A stretch of DNA of 61,030 nt from Bacillus sp. AFS006103 (GTDB lineage Bacteria; Bacillota; Bacilli; Bacillales; Cytobacillaceae): positions 1 through 61,030 of the forward strand of contig NTXX01000004.1 in the NCBI GenBank assembly GCA_002559145.1. Reading direction: 5' to 3'. The notes under the pieces are model-generated. The model was not told where the DNA came from. It saw only the letters and a list, made by a program, of their open reading frames with translations, and searched no databases. Shown here piece by piece: positions 58,228 to 61,030 of this stretch (its first letter is position 1; each line of letters opens with the position of its first letter). A program made the translations under genes and the position numbers.

Positions 58228-60054
58228 TTAAATTGAAATAGGTAAGTATGGATTGGAAATCACCTTTTTGTTAGCAATCATTAAAAGCTGATTTCTAATC
58301 TCTTCCTTTTCCATATTTGAGAAATTTACTAACAAATTATTGATTTCTTCAATATCTATATAAGAAGTTTTGCCAATATAAATTTTCGGATAGATTTGCT
58401 TATCTTGAACTTCATCATCTTTTAATAGTTCTTCGAATAATTTCTCTCCCTTTCTTATTCCTGTGAAATTAATTCCAATCTCGTCTACAGAATTACCGGA
58501 TAGTTTGATTAAATTTAATGCAAGATCAACAATTTTCACTGGATTCCCCATATCCAATACAAATATCTCTCCTCCATTGGCAAGAGCACCTGCCTGTATT
58601 ACGAGCCTTGAAGCTTCTGGTATAGTCATAAAATAACGAACCATATCTGGATGTGTAACCGTAACAGGTCCACCTCGTTGAATTTGTCTTTTAAATAAAG
58701 GAATAACGCTTCCCCTGCTTCCCAATACATTCCCAAAACGGACGGCTACGAACTTGGTTTTGCTCCCTTTATTCATTGATTGAACGACCATCTCTGCTAA
58801 TCTTTTAGTTGATCCCATGACACTAGTGGGATTTACAGCCTTGTCAGTAGAGATCATGACAAAGGTTTTAACACCATTCCAACTAGAAGCATTAGCAACA
58901 TTAATCGTGCCTATTATATTATTTTTTATAGCTTCTTCAGGATTGCGCTCCATGAGTGGCACATGCTTATGTGCTGCTGCATGGTAGACAACGTCAGGGC
59001 GATGGGAACGCATGACTAAGTCTATTTTTTCAATATCCTGTATATCAGCAATCTCAGTAATAATTTCTATTGGAGACCCTTTATATGTTTCTATTAATTC
59101 CATTTCGATTGAATAGATACTGTTTTCACCATGACCTAATAAAATTAATTTTTTGGGATTAAAGTGTGCAATTTGTCTGCAAATTTCTGATCCAATTGAA
59201 CCACCTGCCCCTGTGACCAACACTGACCTATTCGTAAGACTTTTTGAAATTGAATTCATGTCAAGCTCGATAGGATCCCTGCCTAATAAATCCTCTACTA
59301 GGACATCGCGGAATTGGCTTACTGAAACCTTCCCTGTAACTATATCCTCCAGCATTGGAAGAATTTGAGTTCTCGCTGATGTTTTTATACATTCTTGAAA
59401 AATAACATTTAATTTCTTTTTAGATAACGAAGGAATGGCGATTACAATGTTATCTATCCTAAGCTGTTCAACCATTTGTACAATACAATTTATTCCCCCG
59501 ACTACTGGAATACCTAAAATATCTAATTTATGCTTATTAACATCGTCATCAATAAAGCCAACAGGAAGTAGATCAGCCCCTTGATTTTTTAACAGTTGCC
59601 TAGCAACCATTGTTCCTGCTGAACCAGCCCCGAAAATTAGCGTTCTTTTTTTATTCATATTTTTATTAATAATGGGATCCCGAAATATTCTCCAAAATAA
59701 ACGTGAAATACCAAGTAATAAAATATGTAATGCCCAAGTTACAACTAATAGTCGAAAATAAATCTCGTGGATAATCAGTTTTTGCATAACTGAAGCCACA
59801 ATAATAGATAAAGTTACAACTTTAAAGATTATTAATAATTCAACTGTGCTCGCGTATTTCCAGGCCTTTTTATATAGCTTTAAATTTAGTGAAAAAATAT
59901 GATGACTTAATAAGATAGTTAAAGACGTGACAATGATTGGCAAAGTAATCACATATTCAGTGGCATACACCAAGAATTGACTGAAAAAAATAGCGGTTAA
60001 CACAATACACGAATCCACTAAAAAAAATAAAGACAACCTTTGGCGAAATGTCAT
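58228..60054 (-). CDS. Nucleotide-sugar 4,6-dehydratase/epimerase CapD/EpsC
   Basis: This 608-residue membrane enzyme has four N-terminal helices, a CoA-binding-like Rossmann domain (TLIFGAGSAGTMVARQLL) and a C-terminal SDR domain (VTGAGGSIGSEICRQ, STDKAVNPTSVMGSTK in which the usual catalytic Tyr position is Met, RFGNVLGSRGSVIPLF). Enzymes of this length (EpsC, PglF, WbpM) make UDP-4-keto-6-deoxy sugars for unusual N-acetylated residues; WbpM-type enzymes also carry Met in the catalytic Tyr position. It is the first gene of the operon. The start has AAAGGAG upstream. The leader before it is structured. Confidence 0.92.
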   Translation of the reverse strand: MTFRQRLSLFFLVDSCIVLTAIFFSQFLVYATEYVITLPIIVTSLTILLSHHIFSLNLKLYKKAWKYASTVELLIIFKVVTLSIIVASVMQKLIIHEIYFRLLVVTWALHILLLGISRLFWRIFRDPIINKNMNKKRTLIFGAGSAGTMVARQLLKNQGADLLPVGFIDDDVNKHKLDILGIPVVGGINCIVQMVEQLRIDNIVIAIPSLSKKKLNVIFQECIKTSARTQILPMLEDIVTGKVSVSQFRDVLVEDLLGRDPIELDMNSISKSLTNRSVLVTGAGGSIGSEICRQIAHFNPKKLILLGHGENSIYSIEMELIETYKGSPIEIITEIADIQDIEKIDLVMRSHRPDVVYHAAAHKHVPLMERNPEEAIKNNIIGTINVANASSWNGVKTFVMISTDKAVNPTSVMGSTKRLAEMVVQSMNKGSKTKFVAVRFGNVLGSRGSVIPLFKRQIQRGGPVTVTHPDMVRYFMTIPEASRLVIQAGALANGGEIFVLDMGNPVKIVDLALNLIKLSGNSVDEIGINFTGIRKGEKLFEELLKDDEVQDKQIYPKIYIGKTSYIDIEEINNLLVNFSNMEKEEIRNQLLMIANKKVISNPYLPISI

Positions 60055-60142
60055 ATCCTGACTCCTTTACTTCACTAAAATAATCATTAAGTAAATGAAT
60101 TTTTTATTAATAATTAATGTTCGATTCACTAAAAGTAATCTT

Positions 60143-60160
60143 TTATAAACCAGTGGGCAT
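60143..60160 (-). CDS. Five-codon leader reading frame (MPTGL) in the EPS leader
   Basis: On the minus strand ATGCCCACTGGTTTATAA follows AGGAGGGGGTGA with six-base spacing, a stronger ribosome binding site than most real genes here. Its second and third codons lie within the CCCAC arm of the proposed pseudoknot, so translation and folding would compete. Whether it is translated is unknown; the purine run may instead be a structural element. Confidence 0.35.
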   Translation of the reverse strand: MPTGL

Positions 60161-60282
60161 TCACCCCCTCCTCACATCACACTCTTGGCGAACCGCATCT
60201 TAGGACACTTTAAACCCACAGCTTGACCAAGGGCCTTCATTGATAGAGGTAAGAAAACACCTCCAAATCAGAGAACGATTCT

Positions 60283-60298
60283 GTTTTTAATATAGAAC
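60283..60298 (-). promoter_or_regulatory. SinR-like element near EPS transcription start
   Basis: Minus-strand GTTCTATATTAAAAAC, with an adjacent GTTCTCT half-site at 60270-60276, resembles SinR operators. It lies shortly after the candidate EPS promoter, a repressive position. Confidence 0.45.
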
Positions 60299-60312
60299 AA
60301 AAAATTTAAAAA

Positions 60313-60342
60313 AATTTATGAATCCTAAATTTTGTTTGTCAA
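60313..60342 (-). promoter_or_regulatory. Candidate EPS operon promoter
   Basis: On the minus strand a perfect TTGACA (60337-60342) is followed 18 bp later by TAAATT (60313-60318) or 16 bp later by CATAAA. The -35 lies within a 12-bp inverted repeat. The -10 is weak, so this is tentative. Confidence 0.38.
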
Positions 60343-60369
60343 ATAATCCTACTGAGAATTATTTGACAA
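60336..60369. repeat. Perfect 12-bp inverted repeat with ten-base centre
   Basis: TTGTCAAATAAT and ATTATTTGACAA flank CCTACTGAGA. No T run follows on either strand, so it is not a normal terminator. Each arm contains TTGACA on one strand, so two divergent -35 boxes or an operator are possible. Confidence 0.6.
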
Positions 60370-60384
60370 TACTCCACATAAATC

Positions 60385-60400
60385 ATTCCTTATTAAGAAC
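60385..60400 (-). promoter_or_regulatory. SinR-like element upstream of EPS promoter
   Basis: Minus-strand GTTCTTAATAAGGAAT shares the GTTCT arm and spaced inverted arm of the other elements around the locus. Confidence 0.38.
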
Positions 60401-60642
60401 ATTATAAATCAATAGCCACAAATTGCAACTGCAAAAATGGCTGAATTGTAACCGTAATCACAAAAATAAAACAATGATTTTTATGAAATTCAATCTTTAA
60501 AAGGAATATACTGTGGTAATAACGGAAAATTAAATGTTAAATAATCTTAAACATTTATGACCCTAGAACCTCATTTACTTTTTCTATTTATATATCCTTT
60601 TAGTCTTCCTTCGAAATATTCCTGGATAATTAGACAATAAAC

Positions 60643-60658
60643 GTTTCTTTTATAGAAC
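60643..60658 (-). promoter_or_regulatory. Distal SinR-like element
   Basis: Minus-strand GTTCTATAAAAGAAAC is nearly the same as the element at 43945-43960 at the other end of the locus. It lies about 300 bp upstream of the candidate EPS promoter. Confidence 0.4.
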
Positions 60659-60742
60659 ACCTTTAATCATATATTATAGTTTGGTTTTATTGGAGTCAAC
60701 TACTTAAAGAAAATGATTCCCCCATTTTAAGTGAAAAACAAT

Positions 60743-60771
60743 TTGACATCACCGCTTTATTGTAGTAAATT
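60743..60771 (+). promoter_or_regulatory. Promoter of the SAM-I leader
   Basis: TTGACA (60743-60748), a 17-bp spacer and TAAATT (60766-60771) lie about 25 bp before the riboswitch. Confidence 0.55.
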
Positions 60772-60796
60772 TTATAAATAATCTAAATATTAATTT

Positions 60797-60910
60797 TCTT
60801 ATCAAGAGAGGTTGAGGGAATGGCCCGAAGACACCTCAGCAACCATCAATGGTTTTCACATTGAAAAGGTGCTAAGTCCTGCAAATTAATTGCTAATTTG
60901 CAAGATAAGA
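60797..60910 (+). ncRNA. SAM-I (S-box) riboswitch
   Basis: The S-box aptamer signature is clear: P1 CTTATC / GATAAG (60798-60803 and 60904-60909), AGAGAGGTTGAGGGAATGGC, CCGAAGACACCTCAGCAACC and AAGGTGCTAAGTCCTGCAA. It senses S-adenosylmethionine and, with the terminator at 60936-60968, turns off a downstream methionine or cysteine gene. The controlled gene lies beyond the right edge of the window. Confidence 0.93.
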
Positions 60911-60935
60911 AGAATGACTTTTTGGTCGTACTTAC

Positions 60936-60968
60936 AAAAGCCTTTCTTCTTATAGAAAGGCTTTTTTT
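60936..60968 (+). terminator. SAM riboswitch expression-platform terminator
   Basis: Stem AAAAGCCTTTC / GAAAGGCTTTT with loop TTCTTATA is followed by a T run. The loop and the 5' arm can pair with the sequence after the aptamer (AAGAAG), giving the antiterminator alternative. Confidence 0.88.
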
Positions 60969-60973
60969 GATGG

Positions 60974-61030
60974 AAAAGCGGAAGCGCCCGTTTAGCGGCG
61001 TATGGACTGGAGCGCTCCAACTGAGATAAA
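60974..61030. repeat. Dispersed Bacillus-type intergenic repeat, partial at window edge
   Basis: The segment from AAAAGCGGAAGCGCCCG to AACTGAGATAAA resembles a GC-rich repeat I recall as common between genes in related Bacillaceae, typically ending in CTGAGATAAA. It contains the palindrome GGAGCGCTCC (61009-61018). It may continue past the window. Confidence 0.4.

Larger units (their letters stand above)
60055..60300 (-). ncRNA. Structured 5' leader of the EPS operon, candidate epsC/EAR-type RNA
   Basis: Read on the minus strand, this leader is GC-richer than its surroundings. Two pairings cross: CTTGG (60227-60231) with CCAAG (60184-60188), and GTGGG (60215-60219) with CCCAC (60153-60157), which together make a pseudoknot. 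A hairpin GAGGT / ACCTC lies at 60246-60263. A known conserved RNA (EAR, or epsC motif) precedes epsC in B. subtilis and promotes processive antitermination of the eps operon; placement here is suggestive. I cannot confirm the family from memory of its sequence. Confidence 0.45.

Noticed and set aside
60336..60369. Inverted repeat read as a transcription terminator
   Set aside because: No T run follows on either strand and no gene ends nearby.

Overview
The window looks like chromosomal DNA of a low-GC, spore-forming Bacillaceae, probably near Neobacillus or Bacillus. The grounds are strong AGGAGG-type ribosome binding sites, frequent TTG and GTG starts, an AraR-type regulator with its operators, cre-like sites, BdbC/BdbD, a YjcZ-type mini-protein, a LysM cell-wall hydrolase, a YwqC/YwqD/YwqE-like polysaccharide module and an S-box (SAM-I) leader. 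I saw no phage, transposase, CRISPR array, tRNA or rRNA.

Positions 1-31400 are a large arabinan and L-arabinose utilisation locus, nearly all on the minus strand. It encodes extracellular depolymerisation (a secreted multidomain GH43 arabinanase on the plus strand and a second membrane-anchored GH43 broken by a frameshift), uptake (AraN lipoprotein and AraP/AraQ permeases; no ATPase gene is present, so a shared MsmX-like ATPase is inferred) and intracellular trimming (GH127, three GH43 and two GH51 enzymes, an aldose epimerase). Catabolism is covered by AraA, AraD, an FGGY kinase that appears to replace classical AraB, and transketolase; AraM and a DUF6171 protein also sit in the row. AraR is divergent from araN. 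The sequence carries AraR-like operators in or beside three recognisable promoters, plus cre-like sites. A second regulator, an ArsR-type helix-turn-helix fused to a beta-rich domain, sits beside the secreted arabinanase. The locus shows wear: the frameshifted arabinanase and an internally deleted GH27 alpha-galactosidase scar.

Positions 31600-42200 hold mostly ordinary chromosomal genes: a YesL-like membrane protein, a LysM/SleB hydrolase, Dps, a glutaredoxin/thioredoxin-reductase fusion under a PerR-like box, a 2-hydroxyacid dehydrogenase, an AbrB-like regulator with a UbiB-like kinase, a YjcZ-type peptide, BdbC/BdbD, an aldo/keto reductase and a lactonase. The last two diverge around a 22-bp palindrome.

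Positions 42300-60670 are an exopolysaccharide locus. The minus-strand operon runs from a CapD/EpsC nucleotide-sugar dehydratase through chain-length adaptor, tyrosine kinase, PHP phosphatase, Wzx flippase, a nucleotidyltransferase/dTMP-kinase-like fusion, an APH-fold kinase, GT2, Wzy-like polymerase, priming sugar transferase and GT4 to GalE. Beyond it lie two phosphoesterase-type exported proteins and a beta-helix protein. Six similar 16-bp elements of the form GTTCT-N5/6-AGAA (SinR-like) lie outside both ends of the locus. The operon leader is GC-richer than its surroundings, can form a pseudoknot and contains a five-codon reading frame with a strong ribosome binding site; it may be an epsC/EAR-type RNA. 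The right edge carries a SAM-I riboswitch whose target lies outside the window.
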